64,000 bases of DNA from Burkholderiaceae bacterium (GCA_004298905.1 SCTK01000015.1:28458-92457); one strand, 5' to 3'. Shown: positions 8,815 through 18,295, numbered from the stretch's first letter. Made by a program: numbers and translations. The notes: a model not told the origin generated them from the sequence alone.

Positions 8815-9867
8815 TCAATCCGCAGTATCGTCCCGCATAACCGCATCCAGTGGGAGACGTTGTGAGCGCACAGGAACGGAGGCGGGATAACCGACACGCA
8901 ACACCATATGCAGCATCTCGTCCGGCTGCAGCTGCAATAGTGTGTGTAGATCATTCTCCACAGCGGTGATTCTTGCCGCAAAACCGGTCGCTAGCGCACC
9001 TGCGTGCAACCGCTGAATCTGATCCGTCACAACGTAAAACGGATGTACCGCAATTCCCTGCGCATTGCATTCCTGCCAGATGCGCGTCATCAACCGGCCC
9101 GCCTGAATCACATCCGGCGGCTGCCGATGACCGACGACGCAAAGCAACGCGGGGGCCGTCGCAATGGCCATGGCTTCCGAACGCGCCAACAGCTTGTACG
9201 CGCCCAGCCGGTTCAACATCGACAGGCGGCCCCAGTCCGAAATAAAACGCAGAAAGATTTTTCCTCCCGGTGGCAACCCCAGGCAACGTACGTCCAGACC
9301 ATTTCCACGCGCAGCCTCGGCTGGCGTAAAACGCAAACTATCGAACAGCCATTCATGCAAATCCCGGTTGCAGAAACGCGCTTCCGAGCAGATGCGTATC
9401 AGCTTCGACAGAGCTATCCTTTGTGATCGATCACGCAGCGCCAACAAACGATTGCCGCCTTCGGAACAACGACCCATGGCTGTCAGCAGCGCGTCTGGAA
9501 GCGCTGTGGAACGGAATGCTCCGCGATTGGTATGACGCTGCTCAACCCGCGCCGGAACAGTAAAGTGATCAGGGAGATGATTCAGTGTGGCCGCCAGAAA
9601 GGGGTGGCAGTCGTTTATTTCAGCCGACCATTGCAAATCGACGCTGATGCCATTGGTAGCACAGGCGGCTACCAAGTTCTCCGCCAATGCGCCGGCAGCC
9701 AGCAAGGTGGCATGGCTGTCAGCCTTGAACACCTGAGGTACCGGAGCGTGCGGCGAATAAGAAATTTCAAGCGTACGGCCACGCCAGCGCATGGCCCAAG
9801 GTTGCGAATTGTCGGCGGACGGCGCCAACAGAGCTGCTCTGGCAATACTCGCTTGAGTACGCTCCAT
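8815..9867 (-). CDS. Nitroreductase-family flavoprotein (Acg-like)
   Basis: 350 residues. The N-terminal APSADNSQPW (15-24) is the FMN-contacting motif typical of nitroreductase and Acg-like proteins, and the chain has the long two-half layout of that group. Such proteins use FMN for hydride transfer, as reductases or as oxidases or dehydrogenases. Its start overlaps the stop of the upstream methyltransferase (TAATG), so the two are probably coupled. The substrate is unknown; the context suggests a tailoring step in the acyl amino acid pathway. Confidence 0.7.
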   Translation of the reverse strand: MERTQASIARAALLAPSADNSQPWAMRWRGRTLEISYSPHAPVPQVFKADSHATLLAAGALAENLVAACATNGISVDLQWSAEINDCHPFLAATLNHLPDHFTVPARVEQRHTNRGAFRSTALPDALLTAMGRCSEGGNRLLALRDRSQRIALSKLIRICSEARFCNRDLHEWLFDSLRFTPAEAARGNGLDVRCLGLPPGGKIFLRFISDWGRLSMLNRLGAYKLLARSEAMAIATAPALLCVVGHRQPPDVIQAGRLMTRIWQECNAQGIAVHPFYVVTDQIQRLHAGALATGFAARITAVENDLHTLLQLQPDEMLHMVLRVGYPASVPVRSQRLPLDAVMRDDTAD

Positions 9868-10748
9868 TAATCGGGCAAGGAAAAGGGATCGTCCCGCAAA
9901 CCACCCAACCAGAAGAACAGGCGCAGATCATCCAAGTCGCGGCGATACTTGCCAACAAGCTCGCGGCGCATACGCTTGATCTGTCGCACTGTGGCAGCAG
10001 ACAACGTACGCACTGGCGTTTGCACAATGACCAGCAGTGGTACCAGAAAGGTCGAGATCAGCCTGGCGTCAAAGGAAAGCACCTCAAGGCGACGCGCAAA
10101 ATCTTCCGGCAAGAAAGCGGCGCGCAAAGATCTTTCATAATCCAGCGAAAATAGGTGCGGCTGATGTTTGGCATTCAGGTAGGCAAAGAACAGTACTGAT
10201 TTCAAGGACTTCAAGCGGCCGAAATCCGTCAGGTATATCGCCCCACCCGGCTTGAGGACCCGGGAAATTTCACGGCAGCAGGCATCCAGTAACGTTTCGT
10301 GCGGCAAGTGATGCAGCGCCATAGTGCTGATCACAGCATCGAAAGAACCGGTCTCAAACTGCCCCAGCTGGGTGATGTCCGCGTGTTCAAACCGGATATT
10401 CGACACCCCTTGCTGTATTGCATAAGCACGCGCGCTATCCAGCATGGATTCAGACAAATCCACACCAACAAATTCGATTTCAGGATTGAGCTGCGCGATT
10501 TGCACTAACTGGGTGGCCGGCCCACAACCCAGATCCAGTACTTTCCCGGCCCCAGCGATTGTTTGCGAGATACGCGCCGAATGGAACAAATAGGCGGCCG
10601 CCATGTCGCCATCAATTCGGCCGGCCTCGGCATAGGCACTCACTTGCGCATCATCATCCATCACCAATGCTGGCTCGGGCTCGCGCGGAAAGCGCTCATT
10701 TGCCAGATACTCGCGCATTAGTACGGGAATGAAGGAAACTCGAGGCAC
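9867..10748 (-). CDS. Class I SAM-dependent methyltransferase
   Basis: 293 residues from a GTG start. The frame is open to 10907, but GGAGG six bases before the GTG at 10748 decides the start, and upstream ATG codons have no such site. Motif I VLDLGCGPA (70-78), acidic motif GVDLS, and the ALHHLP segment followed by VLKPGG identify a UbiE-like small-molecule methyltransferase. The C-terminal third has helices typical of lipid- or quinone-acting members. It is first in a two-gene unit with the nitroreductase-like gene. Confidence 0.8.
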   Translation of the reverse strand: MPRVSFIPVLMREYLANERFPREPEPALVMDDDAQVSAYAEAGRIDGDMAAAYLFHSARISQTIAGAGKVLDLGCGPATQLVQIAQLNPEIEFVGVDLSESMLDSARAYAIQQGVSNIRFEHADITQLGQFETGSFDAVISTMALHHLPHETLLDACCREISRVLKPGGAIYLTDFGRLKSLKSVLFFAYLNAKHQPHLFSLDYERSLRAAFLPEDFARRLEVLSFDARLISTFLVPLLVIVQTPVRTLSAATVRQIKRMRRELVGKYRRDLDDLRLFFWLGGLRDDPFSLPD

Positions 10749-11060
10749 AACCACCCTCCGTTCTTTGGGGCCAGCGGGTACGATAGCACTAAAAGTGGGG
10801 TTCTCCCACCCTCCAGAGCTAGCTTGGCCAGACATCAATGCCATGAAACACCGAACCGTCCCCGGAAGCTGTCGATTTTTCTTACAGCGACTACCCATCT
10901 CAAGCAATGGAAAATATTAAGTTATTGAATTTATTGAAATTTATTCCTTGGCATGCATTCTGCTTAAGAGTCAGTGTCTAGAAGTAAAGTCCAAGAGGTT
11001 GCCCCAGTCTGCACTGGGTGCTTCCAAATAGTTAGAGCTCTTCTTTGAGAGGAACACATC
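10749..11060. promoter_or_regulatory. Divergent control region between methyltransferase and PEP-CTERM genes
   Basis: 312 bases without a gene. It carries the sigma54-type element described at 10949 for the rightward gene and must carry a leftward promoter, which I could not identify. A short GTGGG/CCCAC hairpin lies near 10795-10808. Confidence 0.4.
10949..10966 (+). promoter_or_regulatory. Sigma54-type -24/-12 promoter of the PEP-CTERM gene
   Basis: TGGCATG followed by CATT and CTGCTT gives GG and GC exactly ten bases apart, as required for RpoN promoters (consensus TGGCACG-N4-TTGC). It lies about 95 bases before the start codon. PEP-CTERM genes are known to be controlled by the sigma54-dependent PrsK/PrsR system, which fits; neither regulator is in the window. 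Confidence 0.65.
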
Positions 11061-11921
11061 ATGAAAATAAGTAAATACCTTGCATCGCTGGTAGTGTTTG
11101 GCACCGCTTTCACTCCGCTGGCGTCACATGCTGCAATAATCAACAGCCTGTTTTCGCCTGGCATTAACGAGGTTCAAGACTCGGATGCTGAGCGCGTACT
11201 TCGTGAAGGCAGGGTGATAACCAGCGGTTCACTCGCGGTCGGTGATGTGATCCAATCCATTCTCCGTTTTGATACGGCTAACGGCGGCTTCATTAGTGAC
11301 ACTCTGGGCCCCCCATACCAATTGACCGGCTATAGCGAGCTGAGAATTGCGGCCATCGTTTCCGGCACAGGCCCCGGAGGTCTGTTCGATACGTTGTTTT
11401 TTGCCCCAACGGGTAGCGCCAACATGGGGCTGGATCCGCGCGCCATGGTGCGGATTTATGAAAGAACCACTGCCCTGCAGCCATCGTTTAACCTTAATGT
11501 AGCGCCAGCCACTGGTATTGCCAACGTTTTTGGACAAACTTTCCTTGCCTCTTTTGGTTTCGGGGAAGTGGGAGATTATTGGTTCTCCACTGTCCTTACC
11601 GGGACTACCATTGACGCTATTGCTTCCTCGTCAGCCGGTCAGGGCCAGTCGCCCAACGGCGTTTTTGGCCTGAGCACGTTGGACAACCCTGGCGGTTTGC
11701 CCATCGCTGATGATGGCATCCTGTCTCCGATCAGCCTTCTCATGCATGATATCGTTGGCGACACGAGTATCTTCGCCCGCGAAAATCGGGTGGACAGTGG
11801 CTGGCTGGTGTCGAGCAACATCAATGCATCCTTTGCTGTTGTGCCTGCTCCCAATACCTCTGCACTGCTGGGCCTGGCACTGGTTGGCATGTTCATGCTG
11901 CGTCGTCGCAAACAGTCCTGA
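11061..11921 (+). CDS. PEP-CTERM domain protein with variant PAP sorting signal
   Basis: 286 residues: a signal peptide (about 1-25, ending SHA), a beta-rich exported body, then a C-terminal tripartite sorting tail of VPAP (261-264), a hydrophobic helix (LLGLALVGMFML) and RRRK. This is the PEP-CTERM layout for exosortase processing, with Glu replaced by Ala in the signature. AGAGG lies upstream of the start. No exosortase gene is in the window. FeeM-type synthases are known to co-occur with the PEP-CTERM system, so its place beside this locus is probably meaningful. The molecular role of the body is unknown. Confidence 0.85.
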   Translation: MKISKYLASLVVFGTAFTPLASHAAIINSLFSPGINEVQDSDAERVLREGRVITSGSLAVGDVIQSILRFDTANGGFISDTLGPPYQLTGYSELRIAAIVSGTGPGGLFDTLFFAPTGSANMGLDPRAMVRIYERTTALQPSFNLNVAPATGIANVFGQTFLASFGFGEVGDYWFSTVLTGTTIDAIASSSAGQGQSPNGVFGLSTLDNPGGLPIADDGILSPISLLMHDIVGDTSIFARENRVDSGWLVSSNINASFAVVPAPNTSALLGLALVGMFMLRRRKQS

Positions 11922-11944
11922 GCCGATTTGGTTGAAACAAAAAA

Positions 11945-11966
11945 GCCGCTTTCGAGCGGCTTTTTT
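11945..11966. terminator. Bidirectional intrinsic terminator
   Basis: GCCGCT, TTCG loop, AGCGGC, followed by six T on the plus strand and preceded by an A-rich run that gives a T-tract on the minus strand. It sits between the PEP-CTERM gene and the convergent mnmA, serving both. Confidence 0.9.
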
Positions 11967-11967
11967 G

Positions 11968-13050
11968 TTATTCAGCGATTGCAATAATTCCACCGCCCAG
12001 GCAGATTTCCCCATCGTAAAGCACAGCGGATTGCCCCGGCGTTACTGCCCATTGCGCCTGAGCAAAATCCAGCTGGAAAGTAGCGCCGTCAACCGCGTTC
12101 AATGTACACGGCGCATCAGCCTGACGGTAGCGCGTCTTGGCAGCAAACGTCTGTGTTGGTGGAGCGTATCCCGCCACCCAACTGCTGTCCTGCACTTGCA
12201 CCTGCTGCGACAACAGCCAGGGGTGGTCGTGTCCCTGCACGACATACAACGTATTGCTCGCCATCTCCTTGCGGGCAACAAACCAGGGTTCGCCACTGCC
12301 GGTTTTGCTGCCGCCCAGACCGATTCCCTTGCGTTGGCCGAGCGTGTAAAACGCCAGGCCGACATGCTGACCCACCTCTTTGCCCTCCGGCGTTTTCATC
12401 GGGCCGGTCGTGTTGGGCAGATAGCGATTGAGAAATTCGCGGAACGGACGTTCGCCGATGAAGCAGATACCGGTGCTGTCTTTTTTGGCGGCGTTCGACA
12501 GCCCTAATTGCTGCGCAATCTTGCGCACTTCGGTCTTGTGCAGCTCACCGAGCGGGAACAGCGTTTTGGAAAGCTGTGCCTGATTCAGACGATGCAGAAA
12601 ATAACTTTGATCCTTGCTGCCATCGACCGCTTTGAGCAATTGAAACTGCCCTTCATGTTGACGCACGCGCGCATAGTGGCCGGTGGCGATTTGCTCAGCA
12701 CCGAGCGACAGTGCGTGATCGAGAAAGGCTTTGAACTTGATTTCGGCATTGCACAGCACATCGGGATTGGGCGTGCGCCCGGCGGCGTATTCGCGCAAAA
12801 ATTCGGTGAACACGCGATCCTTGTATTCCGCCGCGAAATTGACCGCTTCGATATCGACGCCCACGACATCGGCCACGCTCACCGCATCGAGCCAATCCTG
12901 ACGCGCCGAACAGTATTCGTTGTCATCATCGTCTTCCCAGTTCTTCATGAACAGGCCGACGACTTCATAACCTTGCTGTTTGAGCAGCCAGGCCGCCACC
13001 GAGGAATCCACCCCGCCTGACATGCCGACCACGACTCTGGGCTTGCCCAC
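11968..13050 (-). CDS. mnmA: tRNA-specific 2-thiouridylase MnmA
   Basis: 360 residues. The PP-loop SGGVDSS (11-17) binds ATP. Catalytic Cys100 (NPDVLCN) and Cys196 (STGICF) are both present, with the usual C-terminal beta domain. It installs the 2-thio group on U34 of tRNA Lys, Glu and Gln using sulfur relayed by TusE-type carriers. The start is GTG. It follows a NudJ-type Nudix gene by three bases, an order also found in Escherichia coli. Confidence 0.97.
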   Translation of the reverse strand: MGKPRVVVGMSGGVDSSVAAWLLKQQGYEVVGLFMKNWEDDDDNEYCSARQDWLDAVSVADVVGVDIEAVNFAAEYKDRVFTEFLREYAAGRTPNPDVLCNAEIKFKAFLDHALSLGAEQIATGHYARVRQHEGQFQLLKAVDGSKDQSYFLHRLNQAQLSKTLFPLGELHKTEVRKIAQQLGLSNAAKKDSTGICFIGERPFREFLNRYLPNTTGPMKTPEGKEVGQHVGLAFYTLGQRKGIGLGGSKTGSGEPWFVARKEMASNTLYVVQGHDHPWLLSQQVQVQDSSWVAGYAPPTQTFAAKTRYRQADAPCTLNAVDGATFQLDFAQAQWAVTPGQSAVLYDGEICLGGGIIAIAE

Positions 13051-13053
13051 CGC

Positions 13054-13536
13054 TCACACCCCATTCAACACGCTGGGGTGCGTGTACACAGCCTCCAGCG
13101 GCAACTGCCGTCCAGCCAGATAATCCTGCACGCATTGCCACACCAATGGACTGCGATGCCGTTCGCGCGTGGCACTGATTTCGTCCGGCGCCAGCCAGAG
13201 CGCGCGCACAATGCCCTCATCCAACGGCTGCTCGGGCACATGTCCCACCACCTCACCCACAAAGGCGAGGCGCAGGTACGTCACATCTTCCCCCGTCCGG
13301 CTTGAGCGGTAACGCGACAGATAGGCGCCCAGAAAGGCATTCACGCGCACCTGGTAGGCGGTTTCTTCCAGCGCCTCGCGCACGGCACCGTCTGCAGGCG
13401 CTTCACCGCATTCGAGATGACCGGCCGGCTGATTGATGCACAGGCCGTCCGTGGTCTGTTCCTCGACCAGCAAAAATTTCCCATCGCGCGGCACAATCGT
13501 TGCCACGGTGACACTGGGTTTCCAAACTTGACGCAT
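13054..13536 (-). CDS. nudJ: Nudix hydrolase, NudJ-like phosphatase
   Basis: 160 residues. The Nudix box runs over residues 39-61 (GHLECGE, then REALEET), with Ala at the usual Gly after EExx. The start MRQVWKPSVTVATIV aligns with NudJ (MFKPHVTVACVV) and has AGGA seven bases upstream; an ATG 15 bases earlier is possible. NudJ hydrolyses nucleoside di/triphosphates and HMP pyrophosphate. It is transcribed with mnmA, as in enterobacteria. Confidence 0.85.
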   Translation of the reverse strand: MRQVWKPSVTVATIVPRDGKFLLVEEQTTDGLCINQPAGHLECGEAPADGAVREALEETAYQVRVNAFLGAYLSRYRSSRTGEDVTYLRLAFVGEVVGHVPEQPLDEGIVRALWLAPDEISATRERHRSPLVWQCVQDYLAGRQLPLEAVYTHPSVLNGV

Positions 13537-13641
13537 GGGGGTGTCCTGCATGATTTCGTGCCGGGGATTGTAGCGCAGGAAGACCATTCGGCCGCCAACC
13601 ATTACAATAGCGCCCTGACACCAATAAGCGCAGGAGCTTGC

Positions 13642-14760
13642 ATGAAAATCGGCATCCCCCTTGAATCGCGCGCCGGCGAAACGCGCGTGGCAGCCACTCC
13701 AGAAACCGTCAAGAAAATGATCGCCAGCGGCCATCACGTCTGGGTGCAAACCGGTGCCGGCATCCGTGCCAGTCTGCCCAACCAGGCCTATCAGGATGTG
13801 GGCGCAACGATCACCGACAGCGCCAGCGCGCTCTACGCTCAGGCGGACGCGATTCTGAAAGTGCGCGCGCCGCAAGCCGATGAGCTACCGCTGCTGCGCC
13901 AGGGTCAGATCGTGATCGGCATGCTCAACCCTTTCGACAAGGAAGGCTTGCAAGCGATCGCCGCCACCGGCGCCACCGCCTTTGCGCTGGAATCAGCACC
14001 GCGCATCTCGCGCGCGCAAAGTCTGGACGTGCTGTCTTCACAAGCCAACATCGCTGGCTACAAGGCAGTGATGCTGGCCGCCAATACCTATCAGCGTTTC
14101 ATGCCGATGTTGATGACCGCAGCAGGCACGGTGAAAGCCGCGCGCGTGGTTGTGCTCGGTGCTGGCGTCGCAGGTCTGCAAGCGATTGCCACCGCCAAGC
14201 GTCTGGGCGCGGTGATCGAAGCCTCCGATGTGCGTCCGGCGGTGAAGGAACAAATCGAATCGCTGGGCGCGAAATTCATTGACGTGCCGTTTGAAACCGA
14301 CGAAGAACGCGAAATCGCGCAAGGCGTCGGCGGTTATGCGCGCCCCATGCCGGAAGCGTGGATGCAGCGCCAAGCCGCTGCCGTCGCCGCGCGCGTCGCG
14401 CAAGCCGACATCGTCATCTCCACCGCGCTGATCCCCGGCCGCAAGGCGCCGGTGCTGATCACCGAAGCGATGGTGCAAAGCATGAAACCCGGTTCGGTGA
14501 TCGTCGACATGGCGGTTGAACAGGGTGGCAACTGCCCGCTGTCCGAAGCGGGCAAGACCGTCATCAAGCATGGCGTCAACATCATTGGCGAAACCAATTT
14601 GCCCGCGCTGGTCGCCGCCGATGCCAGCGCGCTCTATGCACGCAACCTGATCGACTTTCTCAAACTGATCGTCGACAAGGAAGGCGCGCTCGCCATCAAT
14701 CGTGACGATGAAATCGTTGCCGCCTGCCTGGTCTGCGATGCCGGTCAAGCATTGAAATAA
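13642..14760 (+). CDS. pntAA: NAD(P) transhydrogenase subunit alpha, part 1
   Basis: 372 residues: the soluble NAD(H)-binding domain I of the proton-translocating transhydrogenase, with the Rossmann loop [10 protein letters not shown], the [15 protein letters not shown] segment and the [10 protein letters not shown] block. AGGAG precedes the ATG at the right distance, so the longer open frame upstream is discarded. It works with the next two genes to transfer hydride from NADH to NADP driven by the proton gradient. Confidence 0.96.
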   Translation: MKIGIPLESRAGETRVAATPETVKKMIASGHHVWVQTGAGIRASLPNQAYQDVGATITDSASALYAQADAILKVRAPQADELPLLRQGQIVIGMLNPFDKEGLQAIAATGATAFALESAPRISRAQSLDVLSSQANIAGYKAVMLAANTYQRFMPMLMTAAGTVKAARVVVLGAGVAGLQAIATAKRLGAVIEASDVRPAVKEQIESLGAKFIDVPFETDEEREIAQGVGGYARPMPEAWMQRQAAAVAARVAQADIVISTALIPGRKAPVLITEAMVQSMKPGSVIVDMAVEQGGNCPLSEAGKTVIKHGVNIIGETNLPALVAADASALYARNLIDFLKLIVDKEGALAINRDDEIVAACLVCDAGQALK

Positions 14761-14798
14761 AAATTGAAATAGCCCCCGAAAAAAACCGGAGCCCTGTC

Positions 14799-15101
14799 AT
14801 GGAACTCATCAACCCCACGATCACAAACCTGATCATCTTTGTGCTGGCGATTTATGTCGGCTACCACGTCGTCTGGACGGTGACCCCCGCGCTGCATACG
14901 CCGCTGATGGCCGTGACCAACGCTATCTCCGGCATCATTCTGGTGGGTGCCATGCTGGCGGCGGGCGCGACTACCGACCTCTTTAATTCCTGGATCGGCG
15001 TGATCGCCGTCGCTCTGGCATCGGTGAATGTGTTCGGCGGCTTTTTGGTCACGCAGCGCATGCTGGAAATGTTCAAGAAAAAAACCAAACAGGGCAAATA
15101 A
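14799..15101 (+). CDS. pntAB: NAD(P) transhydrogenase subunit alpha, part 2 (membrane)
   Basis: 100 residues with three to four transmembrane helices. It matches the membrane part that in enterobacteria is fused to PntA but is a separate small gene in many proteobacteria. GGAG precedes the start. It forms part of the proton channel of the complex with PntAA and PntB. Confidence 0.95.
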   Translation: MELINPTITNLIIFVLAIYVGYHVVWTVTPALHTPLMAVTNAISGIILVGAMLAAGATTDLFNSWIGVIAVALASVNVFGGFLVTQRMLEMFKKKTKQGK

Positions 15102-15111
15102 GGAGAACCCC

Positions 15112-16494
15112 ATGCTTTCAATGAATACCGTCGTTCTCCTCTACCTCGTCGCCTCGGTGTGTTTCATTCAGGCGCTCAAGGGCCTGTCGCATCCAAGCAG
15201 CGCACGCATGGGTAACGTTTTCGGCATGATCGGCATGGCCCTCGCCGTGGTGACCACGCTCACGCTCACTCAGAACTACGGCTTGCTGACGCTCGGTATT
15301 GCTGCGGGTGGCACCGTCGGTGCCGTGGTGGCGCGCCGCGTTGAAATGACCAAGATGCCGGAAATGGTGGCGCTGATGCACTCACTGGTCGGCATGGCTG
15401 CGGTGCTGATCGCGGTCGTCGCGGTCGCCGAACCCACGGCGTTCCACATTGCGCAGCCGATTCCAAAAGGCAATCGTCTGGAACTCTTCATCGGCACCTT
15501 CGTCGGCGCGATCACGTTCTCCGGTTCGGTGATTGCCTTCGGCAAGCTGTCGGGCAAATTCCGCAGTGCACCGGTTTCGTTTTTCGGTCAGCACTGGCTC
15601 AACCTGATCCTGGCGCTGGCCATGGTCGGCTTTGGCCTGTGGTTCTACGCCACGCAAAACTGGATTCCCTTCATCGTCATGATGGGCATCGCCTTCATCC
15701 TCGGCGTGCTCATCATCATCCCGATCGGCGGCGCCGACATGCCAGTGGTGGTGTCGATGCTCAACAGTTATTCCGGCTGGGCCGCCGCCGGCATCGGCTT
15801 CTCGCTCAACAACCAGATGCTGATCATCTCCGGCTCGCTGGTCGGCTCCAGCGGCGCGATTCTGTCTTACATCATGTGCAAGGCGATGAACCGTTCGTTC
15901 TTCAACGTGCTGCTCGGCGGCTTCGGCGGTGATGCCACCGCGGCCACTGCCGGTACGCAAGCGCAACGCAGTGTCAAATCCGGCTCGGCCGACGATGCTG
16001 CCTTCCTGATGGGCAATGCCGAAACCGTGGTGATCGTGCCCGGCTACGGCCTCGCCGTCGCGCGTGCCCAGCATGCGGTCAAGGAACTGGCAGAAAAACT
16101 CACGCACAAAGGCGTGACCGTCAAATATGCGATTCACCCCGTGGCCGGCCGCATGCCCGGCCACATGAACGTGCTGCTGGCCGAAGCGGAAGTGCCCTAC
16201 GATCAAGTGTTCGAGATGGAAGACATCAACGGCGAATTCGGTCAGGTCGATGTGGTACTGGTGCTCGGCGCCAACGATGTGGTCAACCCCGCCGCCAAGA
16301 CCGATCCGAAATCGCCGATTGCCGGCATGCCGATCCTGGAAGCCTACAAAGCCAAAACCATCATCGTCAACAAACGCTCGATGGCCGCCGGTTATGCGGG
16401 CCTGGACAACGAACTGTTCTACATGGACAAGACCATGATGGTCTTCGGCGATGCCAAGAAAGTGGTCGAAGACATGGTCAAGGCCGTCGACTAG
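15112..16494 (+). CDS. pntB: NAD(P) transhydrogenase subunit beta
   Basis: 460 residues. About nine N-terminal transmembrane helices are followed by the NADP(H)-binding domain III, with VPGYGLAVARAQHAV, HPVAGRMPGHMNVLLAEA and the VLGANDVVNPAA block. AGGAG precedes the ATG at 15112, and the spacing of ten bases from pntAB shows an operon. It completes the transhydrogenase, a main source of NADPH. Confidence 0.97.
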   Translation: MLSMNTVVLLYLVASVCFIQALKGLSHPSSARMGNVFGMIGMALAVVTTLTLTQNYGLLTLGIAAGGTVGAVVARRVEMTKMPEMVALMHSLVGMAAVLIAVVAVAEPTAFHIAQPIPKGNRLELFIGTFVGAITFSGSVIAFGKLSGKFRSAPVSFFGQHWLNLILALAMVGFGLWFYATQNWIPFIVMMGIAFILGVLIIIPIGGADMPVVVSMLNSYSGWAAAGIGFSLNNQMLIISGSLVGSSGAILSYIMCKAMNRSFFNVLLGGFGGDATAATAGTQAQRSVKSGSADDAAFLMGNAETVVIVPGYGLAVARAQHAVKELAEKLTHKGVTVKYAIHPVAGRMPGHMNVLLAEAEVPYDQVFEMEDINGEFGQVDVVLVLGANDVVNPAAKTDPKSPIAGMPILEAYKAKTIIVNKRSMAAGYAGLDNELFYMDKTMMVFGDAKKVVEDMVKAVD

Positions 16495-16534
16495 AACAAC
16501 GCATCAACCTTCCCTCCCGCGGGGGAAGGAATAA

Positions 16535-17155
16535 TCAGGGAACGCTCTTGATGCGTGCCAGAATGGCGGCGCTGACCAGAGGACTGGACGGCAGCCAGGT
16601 GTGCATCACCGGCAGATGGATTTCTTCGTGTCCGGTAACAGCAACAACTTCAGAAGCGGCAACCACACCATCGTTGGGTTCGCCGCCGAACTGATGGGCC
16701 GTGATTCGAAAATCCTTGGTGCCGATGATATGCGTGGTGGGAATGGGGGCAGGAGGAATTGCCGTCATGCGCTGGGCATTGGCGAGGAGCTGACCGGGAT
16801 CGCCCGCCAAGAGCCGATATACCGGATGCTTGTGCATGCGTTGCGCCAGACGCGAGGGGCGCATGGGGGAGCCGAGCAGGAAAATTCTTTGTGGCAGCGA
16901 TGTGCCGGGTGGCAATGCATCCAGCGCGGCACGCAACAAGACGCCACCGAGCGAATGTCCGATCACGACATACGGGCCTTGCTGCGCCAGGCGCAGCAGA
17001 CGCGCATGTAAACGCGCCGCGATGCGGTCGAAATTTTCCAGTGCCGCCACATAGCCGAACACGCGGGTCCGCACGCCCTGCGCGCGCAAACGCCAGAGCA
17101 AGGGTGCGCCCGACAGGGGTGTGCGCCCCATGCCATGCACGAACAGGGCGTGCAT
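16535..17155 (-). CDS. Alpha/beta hydrolase, small lipase-like
   Basis: 206 residues. The N-terminal FVHGMGRTP has the HG oxyanion-type motif of lipases and PGAP1-like proteins, and the nucleophile elbow is GHSLGG, with later Asp and His residues (GTKDFR, HTWLPSS) suitable for a triad. No signal peptide. It starts seven bases after the DAHP synthase stop, so it is probably co-transcribed with aroG. The substrate is unknown. Confidence 0.8.
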   Translation of the reverse strand: MHALFVHGMGRTPLSGAPLLWRLRAQGVRTRVFGYVAALENFDRIAARLHARLLRLAQQGPYVVIGHSLGGVLLRAALDALPPGTSLPQRIFLLGSPMRPSRLAQRMHKHPVYRLLAGDPGQLLANAQRMTAIPPAPIPTTHIIGTKDFRITAHQFGGEPNDGVVAASEVVAVTGHEEIHLPVMHTWLPSSPLVSAAILARIKSVP

Positions 17156-17162
17156 GGTGGCG

Positions 17163-18230
17163 CTACGCCTCGGCGCTCAACTTCAAGCGGCGCTGCGTCA
17201 CCGCATCGGCCAGCGTGGCCAGTACTGTTTCGCTGTCTTCCCAGCCGATGCAACCGTCGGTAATGCTCTGACCGTAAGTCAGTGGCTGTCCCGCCACCAG
17301 ATCTTGCCGCCCAGCCACCAGATGGCTCTCGATCATCAAACCGAAAATGCGCTCATCGCCTGCTGCGATCTGTGCGGCCACTTGCGCCGACACCGGGACC
17401 TGATTTTCCGGCTTCTTGCTGCTGTTGCCATGGCTGACGTCGATCATCAAACGTTGCGCCAGACCGCCCTTGCCAATCTCTTCGCTGGCGGCCTGCACAT
17501 TGGCGGCATCGTAGTTCGGCGTCTTGCCGCCGCGCAAAATCACGTGGCAATCTTCATTGCCTTTGGTGGACACAATCGCGGAGTGACCACCCTTGGTCAC
17601 TGAGAGAAAATGATGCGGATGCGAAGCCGCCTTGATGGCATCGATGGCGATCTTGATATTGCCATCGGTGCCATTCTTGAACCCGACCGGGCACGATAAG
17701 CCGGACGCCAGTTCGCGGTGCACCTGGCTCTCGGTCGTACGTGCGCCGATCGCGCCCCAGGAAATCAGGTCGGCGATGTATTGCGGCGTGATCATGTCGA
17801 GAAATTCAGTGCCTGCGGGCAAGCCGAGATTGTTGATGTCCAGCAGCAACGAGCGCGCCACGCGCAAGCCTTGATTGATCTTGAAACTGCCGTCCAGATC
17901 GGGATCGTTGATCAGCCCTTTCCAGCCCACCGTCGTGCGCGGTTTTTCAAAATACACACGCATCACGATTTCCAGTTCGTTGGCATAGCGCTGACGCAAG
18001 GGCAGCAAGCGATTGGCATATTCCATCGCGGCCTTGGTGTCGTGAATCGAACACGGCCCAATCACGACAACCAAACGATCATCCATGTCGTGCAGGATAC
18101 GGTGGATCGCCTGACGCGACTGAAACGCGGTCTGCGCCGCCTGCTCGCTGCACGCATATTCGCGCAGGATATGCGAAGGGGGAGTGAGTTCCTTGATTTC
18201 GGTAATGCGAACGTCATCGGTGCTGATCAT
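17163..18230 (-). CDS. aroG: 3-deoxy-7-phosphoheptulonate (DAHP) synthase, class I
   Basis: 355 residues, the usual AroG/AroF length. It carries VVIGPCSIHD, EKPRTTVGWKGLINDP, GARTTESQVHRELASG, GFKNGTDG, the metal-binding DVSHGNSSK and the closing SITDGCIGWEDSE. It condenses phosphoenolpyruvate and erythrose 4-phosphate, the first step of the shikimate pathway. Which aromatic amino acid inhibits it cannot be read safely. Upstream lie an aromatic-rich mini-ORF and a terminator hairpin that form a candidate attenuator. Confidence 0.95.
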   Translation of the reverse strand: MISTDDVRITEIKELTPPSHILREYACSEQAAQTAFQSRQAIHRILHDMDDRLVVVIGPCSIHDTKAAMEYANRLLPLRQRYANELEIVMRVYFEKPRTTVGWKGLINDPDLDGSFKINQGLRVARSLLLDINNLGLPAGTEFLDMITPQYIADLISWGAIGARTTESQVHRELASGLSCPVGFKNGTDGNIKIAIDAIKAASHPHHFLSVTKGGHSAIVSTKGNEDCHVILRGGKTPNYDAANVQAASEEIGKGGLAQRLMIDVSHGNSSKKPENQVPVSAQVAAQIAAGDERIFGLMIESHLVAGRQDLVAGQPLTYGQSITDGCIGWEDSETVLATLADAVTQRRLKLSAEA

Positions 18231-18295
18231 GAGTTTTCCTGCTTCCTGAAATTTTCAATTCAATTATCTTTAAACCCGTTGCCGGCAAAAAAAAA

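Noticed and set aside
10749..10907. Longer N-terminus of the methyltransferase (TTG at 10907 or ATG at 10844)
   Set aside because: No ribosome binding site at those codons and a non-protein-like sequence; GGAGG six bases before the GTG at 10748 is decisive.
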